From Anaerotignum faecicola (lineage in GTDB: Bacteria > Bacillota > Clostridia > Lachnospirales > Anaerotignaceae): a DNA stretch of 64,000 nt. Of the stretch, positions 8,653 to 18,394 are shown piece after piece (the stretch's first letter is position 1; the number at the start of each line of letters is the position of its first letter). The notes beneath the pieces are model-generated. The model worked only from the letters and a program-made list of their open reading frames with translations, ran no database searches and was not told the origin of the DNA. The translations under genes and the position numbers were made by a program. The stretch spans positions 310,001-374,000 of the forward strand of contig NZ_BHVZ01000014.1 in the NCBI RefSeq assembly GCF_003865035.1, in the 5' to 3' direction.

Positions 8653-10002
8653 ATGAACGCTTATATTGAACGCGTAATCGAACAGGTTAAAAGACGTGAC
8701 GCACATGAACCTGAATTCATCCAGACAGTAGAAGAAGTTTTCGCTTCTATCGAAAAAGAAGTAGAACTGCACCCCGAATATGAAAAAATGGGTCTGCTGG
8801 AAAGACTGGTAGAACCTGAAAGACAGGTATCCTTCAGAGTTACATGGGTAGACGATGCTGGTAAGGTAAACGTAAACAGAGGTTTCAGAGTACAGTTCAG
8901 CTCTGCAATCGGGCCTTACAAGGGCGGTCTGCGTTTCGCTCCCAACGTATACTCCGGCGTTGTTAAATTCCTGGGCTTTGAACAGATCTTCAAAAACTCC
9001 CTGACAGGTCTGCCTATCGGCGGCGGTAAGGGTGGTTCCGACTTCGACCCTAACGGCAAATCCGATATGGAAATCATGAGATTCTGCCAGGCATTCATGA
9101 CAGAACTTTACAGACACATCGGTCCCGACGTTGACGTTCCCGCTGGTGACATCGGCGTAGGCGGCAGAGAAATCGGCTTCCTGTATGGCCAGTACAAGAG
9201 AATCAAAGGCTGCTGGGAAAATGGCGTACTGACAGGTAAAGGTCTGGAATACGGCGGTTCCCTGTTCAGACCCGAAGCAACAGGCTACGGCGCTACATAC
9301 TATACAAACGAAGTTCTGACACACTGCGGCGACACATTCGAAGGCAAGACAGTTGCTATGTCCGGTTTCGGTAACGTAGCATGGGGTATTGCTATGAAGG
9401 TTGCTCAGCTGGGTGGTAAGGTTGTTACTCTGTCCGGTCCCGACGGCTACTGCTACGATCCCGAAGGTATCACAACAGAAGAAAAATTCAACTACATGCT
9501 GGAAATGAGAAGCTCCGGCAGAAACCGTGCTCAGGACTACGCTGACAAGTTCGGTTGCGAATTCTTCCCTAAACAGAAACCTTGGGGCCAGAAAGTAGAT
9601 ATCTGCATGCCCGCAGCTTACCAGAACGAACTGGACGTTCCCGAAATCGAACAGATCATCGCTAACGGCACAAAATACTACATCGAAGTAGCTAACATGC
9701 CTACAACAAACGAAGGTCTGGCTCGTGCTATGGCAGAACCCGGCATGATCGTTGCTCCTTCTAAAGCAGTTAACGCTGGTGGTGTAGCAGTTTCCGCTCT
9801 GGAAATGGCTCAGAACTCCATGAGATATAGCTGGGATGGCGCAGAAGTTGACGCTAAACTGGTTGGTATCATGAAGAACATCCACAAGATTTCTGTAGAA
9901 GCAGCAGAAGGCGCTGGTCTGGGCTACAACCTGGTAGCCGGTGCTAACATCGCAGGCTTCAAGAAAGTTGCAGCTGCAATGATGGCTCAGGGTCTGGTAT
10001 AA
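8653..10002 (+). CDS. gdhA: NAD(P)-dependent glutamate dehydrogenase
   Basis: A 449-residue hexameric-type GDH of standard small-subunit length. The glutamate-binding/catalytic region PIGGGKGGSDFDPNGKSD near residue 120 contains the catalytic Lys, followed by DVPAGDIGVGGREIG. The Rossmann dinucleotide fold is at SGFGNVAWGIAMK near 235. It interconverts 2-oxoglutarate plus ammonia and glutamate. Codon use is strongly biased (aca for Thr, aga for Arg, gaa for Glu), like tuf and fusA in this window, indicating very high expression and a central role, probably in amino-acid fermentation or ammonia assimilation. Confidence 0.97.
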   Translation: MNAYIERVIEQVKRRDAHEPEFIQTVEEVFASIEKEVELHPEYEKMGLLERLVEPERQVSFRVTWVDDAGKVNVNRGFRVQFSSAIGPYKGGLRFAPNVYSGVVKFLGFEQIFKNSLTGLPIGGGKGGSDFDPNGKSDMEIMRFCQAFMTELYRHIGPDVDVPAGDIGVGGREIGFLYGQYKRIKGCWENGVLTGKGLEYGGSLFRPEATGYGATYYTNEVLTHCGDTFEGKTVAMSGFGNVAWGIAMKVAQLGGKVVTLSGPDGYCYDPEGITTEEKFNYMLEMRSSGRNRAQDYADKFGCEFFPKQKPWGQKVDICMPAAYQNELDVPEIEQIIANGTKYYIEVANMPTTNEGLARAMAEPGMIVAPSKAVNAGGVAVSALEMAQNSMRYSWDGAEVDAKLVGIMKNIHKISVEAAEGAGLGYNLVAGANIAGFKKVAAAMMAQGLV

Positions 10003-10062
10003 TTTAACCTAATTTGAAAAATTTGCGTTCGATTACACAAAGACGATAAGCAAAATACTCGG

Positions 10063-10090
10063 AAGGGACGGAGGAATCCGTCCCTTTTCC
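10063..10090 (+). terminator. Rho-independent terminator of gdhA
   Basis: Ten-base stem AAGGGACGGA (10063-10072) / TCCGTCCCTT (10077-10086), GGAA loop, T-rich tail. Confidence 0.85.
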
Positions 10091-10116
10091 TGTTTTTGGA
10101 ATAAAAAGAATCCCAG

Positions 10117-10166
10117 GAATCTCAGCTTGCATCATGTATTGAGGGGGCTGAGGTTCTTTTTATTTT
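10117..10166 (+). terminator. Second terminator-like hairpin after gdhA
   Basis: GAATCTCAGC (10117-10126) pairs with GCTGAGGTTC (10147-10156) with one wobble pair, followed by TTTTTATTTT. Confidence 0.6.
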
Positions 10167-10244
10167 AAAAAAATCGGGAAATGTGTGTAACGAAATCTGC
10201 TGCAAACGGATATATAGGTAAATGATGAGAAGGGAGGCGAGTGG

Positions 10245-10730
10245 ATGTTTCAGCCCGAAAAGGATTTTGAAGAATATAGCACGTTTGTATTCAAATATTT
10301 GATGAGCCTTTGCGGCAATGCAGACCTTGCAGAGGAATTGACGCAGGAAACCTTTTATCGGGCAATTCGTTCTTCGGGGAAATTTGACGGAAGTTGCAAG
10401 GTTTCCACATGGCTTTGCCAAATTGCGAAGCACATCTGGTATCAGGAATTGGACAAACGGAAAAGAAGAAAAACGGAGCCTTTGCAGGAGAGCGGCGCTG
10501 AGGACGGCGTGGAGAGTAGTTATTGCAGAAGGGAGCAGACGCTGGAAGTGATGAAGGCGGTACATATTTTGGAGGAGAACGGGAAGGAGGTTTTTCTCTT
10601 GCGCATTACGGGAGGATTTTCCTTTAAGGAGATTGGGGAAATTTGCGGCAGAAATGAAAACTGGGCGAGAGTTACCTTTTACCGTGCAAAGCAGAGAATT
10701 ATAAAGGAGGTCGGCAGAGATGAAATGTGA
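10245..10730 (+). CDS. ECF-type RNA polymerase sigma factor
   Basis: A 161-residue sigma-70 family protein. Region 2 is at residues ~10-75 (YLMSLCGNADLAEELTQETFYRAI, then FDGSCKVSTWLCQIAKHIW), and region 4 at ~105-155 (FKEIGEICGRNENWARVTFYRAKQRI). It overlaps the following gene by 11 bases. That gene encodes a zinc-finger anti-sigma factor, so the pair is a standard ECF module. The signal and regulon cannot be told from the sequence. RBS GGGAGG precedes ATG 10245. Confidence 0.92.
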   Translation: MFQPEKDFEEYSTFVFKYLMSLCGNADLAEELTQETFYRAIRSSGKFDGSCKVSTWLCQIAKHIWYQELDKRKRRKTEPLQESGAEDGVESSYCRREQTLEVMKAVHILEENGKEVFLLRITGGFSFKEIGEICGRNENWARVTFYRAKQRIIKEVGRDEM

Positions 10731-11481
10731 AATTATCAGAGACTTACTGCCAAGCTATGTGGACGGCTTGACGAGCGAGGAAAGCAATCGGGAGATTACG
10801 GCACACGTTGCGGAATGTGCGCCCTGCAAGGAAATTTTGGAGCAAATGCAGGAGGAGGTGCAGGAGAAGGCACCGAAGGAAAAACGGAAAATCAACCCGT
10901 TTCGGAAATTTAACCGCAGAATGATGAGTGCGGTCGCGGTTGCGGTTGCAGTTTGCATTGGCGTGGGCGGCTTTGGATACAAGGCGTTTGCGAGGGGGTT
11001 TGCCATCAACCCACAGGAGATTACGATGGAGCCGAAGCTGGAGGGAGATATGCTTTATCTGAATTTTTCGGTGGAGAAGGGCGGTTTGACGAATGTTGGC
11101 TCTTTTTATGATTCCGAGGTTGCATCAATTTCGCTGCGAAATGTTTGGCAACTGCCCGCAGAGGAGCAGGCATCGAAGGAGTATTGCTGGGGAATGAATT
11201 TGAATATGCTGAAAATCGGCAGTGGAGAGAGGATGAATGTGGAGCTGAAGAACGGCGGCTTAGCGGAGGTTGAGGTGTCGAAGGAGAACACTGTGACGAT
11301 ACAAAACGGAAATGAAAAAACAAGCGGCGTGATTATGTTTGAAGAAGGGGACGAGGCCGTTGCGATGATGATTGCGGACGGCAAAATGCCTGCGGCGGAG
11401 GAATATAACATCAAAATTGATTTTGGGAATGAAACGAAGATATATACCTTGCAGGAATTGATTGACATGGCAGAGAAATGA
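10720..11481 (+). CDS. Membrane anti-sigma factor with N-terminal zinc-finger (zf-HC2)
   Basis: A 253-residue protein. The N-terminus has Cys3 and the H29-x3-C33-x2-C36 zinc-binding motif typical of ZAS anti-sigma domains. After a basic linker, one membrane helix lies at residues ~68-88 (SAVAVAVAVCIGVGGFGYKA), followed by a ~165-residue extracellular domain with no family I recognise. By family it holds the upstream sigma factor inactive at the membrane until a signal outside is sensed. The 11-base overlap with the sigma gene implies coupled synthesis. Confidence 0.88.
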   Translation: MKCEIIRDLLPSYVDGLTSEESNREITAHVAECAPCKEILEQMQEEVQEKAPKEKRKINPFRKFNRRMMSAVAVAVAVCIGVGGFGYKAFARGFAINPQEITMEPKLEGDMLYLNFSVEKGGLTNVGSFYDSEVASISLRNVWQLPAEEQASKEYCWGMNLNMLKIGSGERMNVELKNGGLAEVEVSKENTVTIQNGNEKTSGVIMFEEGDEAVAMMIADGKMPAAEEYNIKIDFGNETKIYTLQELIDMAEK

Positions 11482-11486
11482 GAAAA

Positions 11487-11529
11487 GAGCGAGCTCCAAA
11501 GCCCGAAAGCATGGAGTTCGCTCCTTTTT
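11487..11529. terminator. Bidirectional terminator between convergent genes
   Basis: Twelve-pair stem GAGCGAGCTCCA (11487-11498) / TGGAGTTCGCTC (11512-11523), one wobble, flanked by T run to the right and A run to the left. It ends the anti-sigma gene and overlaps the stop of the minus-strand gene. Confidence 0.85.
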
Positions 11530-12163
11530 ATGCTTCAAAGATGGCTTTCATACGTTCAAAATCATAGGACAAAAGCCAATTTTTGCAATCCTGATAGAGA
11601 AAGCGGATGGTTTCGGTTTGTGCCGCAACGACATCTGCGCCCCTGTCATCATAGGGATGAAAGAGAAGATGCCTTTCGGTATCGAAAAAGAAAACGGCAG
11701 AGGAAAGCTCCCGAAAGCCCTTGAAATCGGCAGACAAAATGCCTTTCAGCAAGGGGGCAATGAGGGGAGGCGTTTGCCTCATATCCCAAAGAAGGAAAAT
11801 GCGCGTCATGGGTTCCTCATCCGAGGTTGCGACCTCCTGCTGATAGACCTCGGCGGGAGAGGGCAGATGCGTCAGCGTGCAGAAGCGGTCGATGATGGCA
11901 GTGACATCTGTTTCTAAATCCGGCGTGCGATACAGTACCCAGAGGAGCGTATCAAACGGTGCGATTTTTTCATATAAAAAGGAAACGCGCCAGAAGGCAC
12001 TCCGCAGATACTTCGGATTGAGGTGGGTTTTATCCAGAAAAATATCCAGAGAGGGATCGCCTGTTTCAAAGCGCAGGGCTATGGGGCTTTCGTAGAAAAT
12101 CGGGAGCTGCAGGCGTTCGTTTCCGATTCGGTTGAGGGTTTGAGAAACCTTTTCCAATAGCAT
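11528..12163 (-). CDS. Uncharacterised protein, resembles DUF3885 family
   Basis: A 211-residue soluble protein with no signal peptide or membrane segment. The N-terminal third has IFYESPIALRFETGDP followed by YLRSAFWRVSFLYEKIAPFDTLLWVLYRT, a layout I associate with DUF3885; the assignment is from memory and uncertain. The middle and C-terminus carry aromatic-rich segments (LFHPYDDRGADVVA, RFLYQDCKNWLLSYDFERM). No catalytic motif is visible. It starts at ATG 12163 with AAGGAGA upstream and precedes nothing obviously linked; the EamA transporter gene lies 15 bases upstream on the same strand. Confidence 0.6.
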   Translation of the reverse strand: MLLEKVSQTLNRIGNERLQLPIFYESPIALRFETGDPSLDIFLDKTHLNPKYLRSAFWRVSFLYEKIAPFDTLLWVLYRTPDLETDVTAIIDRFCTLTHLPSPAEVYQQEVATSDEEPMTRIFLLWDMRQTPPLIAPLLKGILSADFKGFRELSSAVFFFDTERHLLFHPYDDRGADVVAAQTETIRFLYQDCKNWLLSYDFERMKAIFEA

Positions 12164-12178
12164 AAAGAGTCTCCTTTT

Positions 12179-13048
12179 TTAGCTTTTACAGGGATGATGA
12201 CGGTTATTGCGCAGGAACATTGCGACTGCGGTGGAGGTGATGATGATGTAGCCAATCCAGCTGAGGACATCGGAAACCTGACCGAAGATGAAATAGCCGA
12301 GAATTGCCGAAAAGACAATTTGGCTATAGTCATATACGGAAATTTCTCTGGCGGGGGCGTAGGTATAGGCTGCGGTGATGGTGAACTGACCGCCTGCCGC
12401 CGCAAGTCCTGCAAGCAGGAGAATACCGAACTGCTGCAATGTCATGGGGTGATAGCGGAAAATGAGATAGGGCAGGGTGACAACGCAGGAAAATGCGGAG
12501 AAAAAGAACACGATGAACGATCCTTTTACCCCCTTCGTGCCCAAGGCGCGTACACAGGTATAGGCAATGCCGGCACCCAAGCCGCCGAGCAGACCAATCA
12601 ATGCAGGGAAGCATGCCAGATTAGAGGGGGTAGGCTTGATGACGAACAGCGTACCGATAAAAGCGGCAACCACACAAAGCCCCTGAAAGAGATTGATTCT
12701 TTCCTTTAAGATAAGGATGCCGAAAAGGATGGCGAAAAACGGGGACATCTTATTCAGCATGGACGCATCCGCGAGAACGAGATGATCGACCGCGTAGAAA
12801 TTGCACAGGATGCCGACTGTACCGCAGAAGGAGCGGAGGAAAAGATATTTCTTGGAATTTCCATCCAGCCTGATTGTGGGGCGTTCCTTCAGGAGGATAA
12901 ACAGGGCGAAAAGCATTGCAACGAAATTACGGAAAAAGCTTTTCTGGATAGAGGGCAAATCTCCGGAAAGGTGGACGAATAAATTCATCAGCGCAAAGGA
13001 GAAGGAGGAAAGCAGGATACAGCAGACCCCTTTATTTTTTTGTGACAT
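12179..13048 (-). CDS. EamA/DMT-family transporter
   Basis: A 289-residue membrane protein with about ten hydrophobic helices arranged as two EamA repeats (first from residue ~8, second from ~150). I placed the start at 13048 (MSQKNKG), preceded by AGGAAG; the open frame runs 73 codons further upstream into queH but without a ribosome site. The FFRNFVAMLFALFILL and NKMSPFFAILFGILILKERI segments are typical of DMT permeases. The substrate, likely a metabolite being exported, is unknown. It probably shares a transcript with queH, whose stop codon lies 31 bases upstream. Confidence 0.88.
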   Translation of the reverse strand: MSQKNKGVCCILLSSFSFALMNLFVHLSGDLPSIQKSFFRNFVAMLFALFILLKERPTIRLDGNSKKYLFLRSFCGTVGILCNFYAVDHLVLADASMLNKMSPFFAILFGILILKERINLFQGLCVVAAFIGTLFVIKPTPSNLACFPALIGLLGGLGAGIAYTCVRALGTKGVKGSFIVFFFSAFSCVVTLPYLIFRYHPMTLQQFGILLLAGLAAAGGQFTITAAYTYAPAREISVYDYSQIVFSAILGYFIFGQVSDVLSWIGYIIITSTAVAMFLRNNRHHPCKS

Positions 13049-13079
13049 TTCAAGACTTCCTTTCTTTTGTATGAGTGGC

Positions 13080-13712
13080 TCAGGCTTGCGCGCGGCGTTT
13101 GCGTTCCTCTGCCTCTGCTTTGGAGAAGGGACAGCCGCAGTAATCCTGTCGATAAAGATGATATTCTGTGGATAATTCGCAGGAGCGACGATAGCCGTTT
13201 TTCTTTTTGAAATCGGAATAAAGATAGGGAACGCCGAAGGCATCGGAAATTTCCTTTCCCAATTCATTTAAGACCTGCGCGTTTTTGTGGGGACTGATGG
13301 AGAGGGTGGTGGTAAAGTAAGAAAAGCCGCCTGCCTTTGCTGCCTTTGCGGTTTCCTCCAGACGCAGACGATAGCACTTGAAGCAGCGTTCGCCGCCCTC
13401 CGGTTCCGCTTCGTGTCCCTTTGCCAAGGAAAAGAAGCGTTCCGGCTCATATTTTCCGAGGAGGAAGGACACGCCGAGATCCATTTCCCGAATTAGACGC
13501 TGCTGCTCCTCTGCGCGAAACTGAAATTCCGCCGCAGGGGAAATGTTGGGATTATAATAGAAGATGGTGATATCAAAATACTGTGCCAGATATTCCATGA
13601 CATAGGAGGAGCATGGCCCGCAGCAGCTATGCAGCAGCAGAGACGGGCGTTTGTCCTCTGCTTGCAGAGCCTTGAGGGTTTTCTCCAGCACGAGTTGGTA
13701 ATTCTGTTTCAA
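13080..13712 (-). CDS. queH: Epoxyqueuosine reductase QueH
   Basis: A 210-residue protein of the QueH (DUF208) family. All expected cysteine motifs are seen: LHSCCGPCSSY near residue 27, GERCFKCYRLRLEETA near 107, and a C-terminal QDYCGCPFS. These cysteines hold an Fe-S cluster and a second metal site. QueH performs the last step of queuosine synthesis in tRNA, the reduction of epoxyqueuosine, and replaces the cobalamin enzyme QueG in many anaerobes. The gene is transcribed divergently from rpoB, with ~800 bases between them. Confidence 0.95.
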   Translation of the reverse strand: MKQNYQLVLEKTLKALQAEDKRPSLLLHSCCGPCSSYVMEYLAQYFDITIFYYNPNISPAAEFQFRAEEQQRLIREMDLGVSFLLGKYEPERFFSLAKGHEAEPEGGERCFKCYRLRLEETAKAAKAGGFSYFTTTLSISPHKNAQVLNELGKEISDAFGVPYLYSDFKKKNGYRRSCELSTEYHLYRQDYCGCPFSKAEAEERKRRAQA

Positions 13713-14516
13713 GAAATCTCCTTCTTTCTGTAGAAAATCATATCCTTCAGTTTAACAGGAAAAGGGGGAGAAGTAAAGGAAGGTTTGATTGCACTAAAAA
13801 AAGTACAAAAATAATTCACAAAAATGCAAAAATTTGAAATGGAAAAACAAAAAATATCTTATGAAATTTTATGCAAAAGCTATGTCTGTTTTGGTGAAAT
13901 TGGAATTTCGACAGAAAATCAAGTGTCAAACATCACTGAAAAGAGGGAAAACGAGAGGAAAAACTGCCTGTAGAGAGGAGGGAATTTCTTCCCGAAAGGG
14001 GGATGCCCCAAGGGAGGGCGAGAAGGGGGAAAGCCCTGATTCCAAGGGGAAAGGCACAAAAAAAGGCTTGACAGGCGGCACTAAGCGTGGTAAAATAATT
14101 TCCACATTAGCAGATACGCACATCAACCCATGTTGCTATTGAGTATAGCACAGGGGGAAACAAATTTCAACAGAAAGTTTTGAAATTGGCAGCTTTTACA
14201 GGCAAAATGCCTTGTAAAATGCGGAAAAGGATGTGGTTTTTGTTCAGGTTATATAAAAGCGGCGCACTTCGGTGTGAATTTTGCAACGGTAGGAATAGAA
14301 TTTTTTGAATAAAACAGGCTTTTGTCATGACTTCTGATCAAAGGAAGGGCAGGCAAAGGTCTTGCTTTGTTTGAGAAATTCTAAATTTTTGTGTAAAAGG
14401 ATGCAGATGAACCGTTTTTATGGGTAAAAAAAGAAATGAAGAGACGAAACGGTCTCTTTGCTCCGCTTTACGGCGGCGATTTTGTCGGTGCAGTTTAGAT
14501 TACGAGAGGTGACAAG
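13713..14516. other. Long non-coding interval between queH and rpoB
   Basis: I see no convincing gene here; one 102-codon frame at 13834-14142 has low-complexity Lys/Gly content and no ribosome site. The stretch contains the strong rpoBC promoter at 14068-14096 and a leader of ~415 bases before rpoB. A small hairpin (AGAGAC at 14440-14445 with GTCTCT at 14452-14457) followed by TTTGCTC could be an attenuator. No rplJ or rplL precedes rpoB, unlike the common arrangement. Confidence 0.6.
14068..14096 (+). promoter_or_regulatory. Strong promoter of the rpoBC operon
   Basis: TTGACA (14068-14073), 17-base spacer, TAAAAT (14091-14096) with TGG directly upstream (extended -10). Five to six of six matches at both hexamers. 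Confidence 0.85.
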
Positions 14517-17500
14517 ATGGAAAAAAACAGAATTCGTGCGCTCCGTTCGGGCGACACAACCAGAATCAGTTATTCCAAAATCAACGAAGTTCTGGAAATG
14601 CCGAACCTGATTGAGGTGCAGAAGAACAGCTATCAGTGGTTTTTGGACGAAGGGCTGAAGGAAGTATTTGAGGATATCTCCCCCATTACAGACTTCAGCG
14701 GCAATCTGATACTGGAATTTATTGATTTTTCTTTGGATTCCGAACCCAAATACTCTATTGAAGAATGCAGAGAAAGAGATGCGACCTATGCCGCTTCCCT
14801 GCGTGTGAAGGCAAGACTTTACAATAGAGAGCTGGATGAATTGAAAGAACAGGAAATCTTTATGGGTGATTTTCCTCTGATGACAGAAACAGGTACCTTC
14901 ATCATCAATGGTGCGGAGCGTGTTATTGTCAGCCAGTTGGTTCGTTCTCCCGGCATCTATTACGCATCTGAATTTGATAAGGTCGGCAAGAAGCTGCTTT
15001 CCTCCACAGTCATCCCCAACAGAGGTGCATGGCTGGAATATGAAACAGATTCCAACGACGTATTTTATGTAAGAGTTGACAGAACCAGAAAGGTGCCTGT
15101 ATCTGTTCTGATTCGTGCGATGGGCGTTGGCTCCGATGCGGAAATCATTGAATTGTTTGGCGAAGAACCCAAGATTCTGGCAACACTGGAAAAGGACGTT
15201 GCAAAATCCTATGAAGAAGGTCTGATTGAGATTTATAAAAAGCTGCGTCCCGGCGAGCCCCCTACAGTAGAAAGCTCCGCTTCCCTGCTGAACGGCATGC
15301 TCTTTGATCCCAAGAGATATGACCTGGCGAAGGTGGGCCGTTATAAATTCAACAAAAAGCTGGCACTGAGAAACCGTATCCGTGATGCAGTTCTGGCAGA
15401 AAACGTGGTTGACCCCATGACAGGCGAGGTTATTGCAGAGGAAGGTGCAGTTCTGACATTGGAGCTGTGCGACCGGATTCAGGACAGCGGTGCAGGCTAT
15501 CTGTATATCATGGCGGAAGAAAAGAAGGTAAAAATCCTGAGCAACCAGACCGTTAAGATTGATGGCTATCTGGAGGAGTTCGGGCTGACAGCAGAGGAAT
15601 TCGGCATCAAGGAAAGAGTTTACTATCCTATGCTGGCAAAGCTGCTGGAGGAAAACGCAACCGCAGAGGAAATGAAGGCGGCAATCAAGGAAAACATCCA
15701 CGAGCTGCTGCCCAAGCATATTACATTAGAGGATATTTTTGCATCCATTAACTATGTGATCCATCTGGATTACGGCTACGGCAATGTGGACGATATCGAC
15801 CATCTGGGCAACAGACGTATCCGTTCCGTTGGCGAGCTGCTGCAGAACCAGTTCCGCATCGGTCTGTCCAGAATGGAACGTGTGGTGCGCGAAAGAATGA
15901 CAACACAGGATCTGGCTGTGGTAACACCGCAGGCACTGATTAACGTGCGCCCTGTTACAGCGGCAATCAAGGAATTCTTCGGCAGCTCTCAGCTGTCTCA
16001 GTTCATGGACCAGAACAACCCTCTGTCCGAGCTGACGCACAAGAGAAGACTTTCCGCACTGGGCCCCGGCGGTCTGTCCAGAGACAGAGCCGGCTTCGAG
16101 GTGCGAGACGTTCACCATTCTCATTACGGCAGAATGTGCCCCATTGAGACACCGGAAGGCCCGAACATCGGCTTGATTAACACATTGGCAACCTTCGCAC
16201 GCATCAATGAATACGGCTTCATTGAGGCACCCTACAGAAAGGTTGACCAGAGCGGCGAGGAGCCCGTTGTTACAGATGAATTCATTTATGTGACAGCGGA
16301 TGAGGAAGAAATCTACAACGTAGCACAGGCGAATGAGCCTCTGGATGAAGAAGGACATTTTGTGCATAAGAAGGTTTCCGGTAGACGCAAAGAGGAAATC
16401 ATTGAGGTAGACAGAAAACAGGTACAGCTGATGGACGTTTCGCCCAAGCAGATGGTATCCGTTGCGACTGCATTGATTCCCTTCCTGGAAAACGATGACG
16501 CGAACCGTGCGCTGATGGGCTCCAACATGCAGCGTCAGGCAGTACCCCTGCTGGTAACAGATTCCCCTGTTGTCGGCACAGGTATGGAATATAAGACTGC
16601 GAAGGACTCCGGTATCTGCATTATTGCAAAGAACCCCGGTGTTGTGGAAAGAGTTTCCGCAGATGAAATCGTGGTTAGAAATGATAACTCTCAGAGAGAC
16701 GTATATAAGCTGATTAAATATCAGAGATCCAACCAGAGCACCTGTCTGAACCAGAAGCCTATTGTAGACCTGGGACAGAGAGTAGAGGCAGACCAGATTA
16801 TCGCAGACGGTGCTTCCACCTGCAAGGGCGAGCTGGCATTGGGCAAGAACCCTCTGATCGGCTTCATGACATGGGAAGGCTACAACTACGAGGATGCCGT
16901 TCTGCTGAGCGAAAAGCTGGTACAGGAGGACGTTTATACCTCTGTTCATATCAGTGAATTTGAGGCAGACGCAAGAGATACAAAGCTTGGGCCTGAAGAA
17001 ATCACAAGAGACATTCCCAACGTGGGCGAGGATGCGCTGAAGGATCTGGATGACAGAGGTATTATCCGCATCGGTGCTGAGGTACGCCCCAACGATATTC
17101 TGGTTGGTAAGGTAACGCCGAAGGGGGAAACAGAGCTGACAGCAGAGGAAAGACTGCTGCGTGCTATCTTCGGCGAAAAGGCGAGAGAGGTAAGAGATAC
17201 CTCCCTGCGTGTACCTCACGGCGAAACAGGTATCATTGTAGACGTAAAGGTATTCACAAGAGAAAACGGCGATGATGTAGGCCCCGGCGTAAACCAGCTG
17301 GTTCGTGTTTATATTGCACAGAAGCGTAAAATCTCCGTTGGTGACAAGATGGCGGGCCGTCACGGTAACAAGGGTGTTGTTTCCCGTGTACTGCCTGTAG
17401 AGGATATGCCCTTCCTGCCGAACGGCCGTCCTCTGGATATCGTGCTGAACCCTCTGGGTATTCCTTCCCGTATGAATATCGGGCAGGTATTGGAAACCCA

Positions 17501-18377
17501 CCTGTCCCTGGCGGCAAAGGCACTGGGCTGGAAAATCAGCACACCTGTATTCGATGGTGCGAACGAAATCGACATCATGGATACACTGGAAATGGCAAAT
17601 GATTATGTCAACACAAGCTGGGAGGAATTCTCTGAAAAATGGAAGCCTCTGCTGAATGGTGACATTTATGATGAACTGTATGCAAACAGAGACCACAGAG
17701 AAGAATGGAAGGGCGTTGCACTTGGCAGAGACGGTAAGGTTCAGCTGAGAGACGGCCGCAGCGGCGAGCCCTTCGACAACCGTGTAACCATCGGCTTCAT
17801 GCACTATCTGAAGCTGCACCATCTGGTAGACGAAAAGATTCACGCACGTTCCACAGGCCCTTACTCTCTGGTTACCCAGCAGCCTCTGGGTGGTAAGGCA
17901 CAGTTCGGCGGTCAGCGTTTCGGTGAAATGGAGGTTTGGGCACTGGAGGCATACGGTGCAGCCTATACCCTGCAGGAAATTCTGACGGTAAAATCCGACG
18001 ATATTGTTGGTCGTGTAAAAACATACGAAGCAATTGTAAAGGGTGAAAATATCCCTGAACCCGGCGTTCCCGAATCCTTTAAGGTTCTGCTGAAGGAGCT
18101 GCAGTCTCTGGCACTGGATATTCGCGTGCTGCGTGAGGATCAGACAGAGGTTGAAATTAAGGAATGTATCGAAGATGTGGATGATCTGAATGTAAACATC
18201 GACGGCTATGAAGAGGACGAATACCGTCAGCCTCGTAGTATGACAGCAGAGGAGGAGCTGATGAGAGAATTCCTCTTTGACGATGAAACCGGCGTGGAGG
18301 CGGACAACAGCGACCTGCTTTCCGATGATTACTCCGGCGATTCCGCTGACGATTTCGATTACGAGGATGAAGAATAA
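14517..18377 (+). CDS. rpoB: DNA-directed RNA polymerase beta subunit
   Basis: A 1286-residue beta subunit of usual Firmicutes length. Recognisable segments include the rifampicin region ([33 protein letters not shown] split over residues ~480-515), [35 protein letters not shown] in the conserved H region and the C-terminal [26 protein letters not shown] strongly acidic tail (residues ~1230-1286) follows. The rifampicin-site residues look wild type ([17 protein letters not shown]). rpoC follows 17 bases later. RBS AGAGGTGACAAG precedes ATG. Confidence 0.99.
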   Translation: MEKNRIRALRSGDTTRISYSKINEVLEMPNLIEVQKNSYQWFLDEGLKEVFEDISPITDFSGNLILEFIDFSLDSEPKYSIEECRERDATYAASLRVKARLYNRELDELKEQEIFMGDFPLMTETGTFIINGAERVIVSQLVRSPGIYYASEFDKVGKKLLSSTVIPNRGAWLEYETDSNDVFYVRVDRTRKVPVSVLIRAMGVGSDAEIIELFGEEPKILATLEKDVAKSYEEGLIEIYKKLRPGEPPTVESSASLLNGMLFDPKRYDLAKVGRYKFNKKLALRNRIRDAVLAENVVDPMTGEVIAEEGAVLTLELCDRIQDSGAGYLYIMAEEKKVKILSNQTVKIDGYLEEFGLTAEEFGIKERVYYPMLAKLLEENATAEEMKAAIKENIHELLPKHITLEDIFASINYVIHLDYGYGNVDDIDHLGNRRIRSVGELLQNQFRIGLSRMERVVRERMTTQDLAVVTPQALINVRPVTAAIKEFFGSSQLSQFMDQNNPLSELTHKRRLSALGPGGLSRDRAGFEVRDVHHSHYGRMCPIETPEGPNIGLINTLATFARINEYGFIEAPYRKVDQSGEEPVVTDEFIYVTADEEEIYNVAQANEPLDEEGHFVHKKVSGRRKEEIIEVDRKQVQLMDVSPKQMVSVATALIPFLENDDANRALMGSNMQRQAVPLLVTDSPVVGTGMEYKTAKDSGICIIAKNPGVVERVSADEIVVRNDNSQRDVYKLIKYQRSNQSTCLNQKPIVDLGQRVEADQIIADGASTCKGELALGKNPLIGFMTWEGYNYEDAVLLSEKLVQEDVYTSVHISEFEADARDTKLGPEEITRDIPNVGEDALKDLDDRGIIRIGAEVRPNDILVGKVTPKGETELTAEERLLRAIFGEKAREVRDTSLRVPHGETGIIVDVKVFTRENGDDVGPGVNQLVRVYIAQKRKISVGDKMAGRHGNKGVVSRVLPVEDMPFLPNGRPLDIVLNPLGIPSRMNIGQVLETHLSLAAKALGWKISTPVFDGANEIDIMDTLEMANDYVNTSWEEFSEKWKPLLNGDIYDELYANRDHREEWKGVALGRDGKVQLRDGRSGEPFDNRVTIGFMHYLKLHHLVDEKIHARSTGPYSLVTQQPLGGKAQFGGQRFGEMEVWALEAYGAAYTLQEILTVKSDDIVGRVKTYEAIVKGENIPEPGVPESFKVLLKELQSLALDIRVLREDQTEVEIKECIEDVDDLNVNIDGYEEDEYRQPRSMTAEEELMREFLFDDETGVEADNSDLLSDDYSGDSADDFDYEDEE

Positions 18378-18394
18378 GAAAGGAGAACAAACCC

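Noticed and set aside
12179..13267. 362-residue form of the EamA transporter
   Set aside because: The first 73 residues have no hydrophobic or conserved character and overlap queH; the ribosome site fits ATG 13048.
13834..14142. 102-codon frame upstream of rpoB
   Set aside because: Lys/Gly low-complexity product, no ribosome site, and it overlaps the strong rpoBC promoter.
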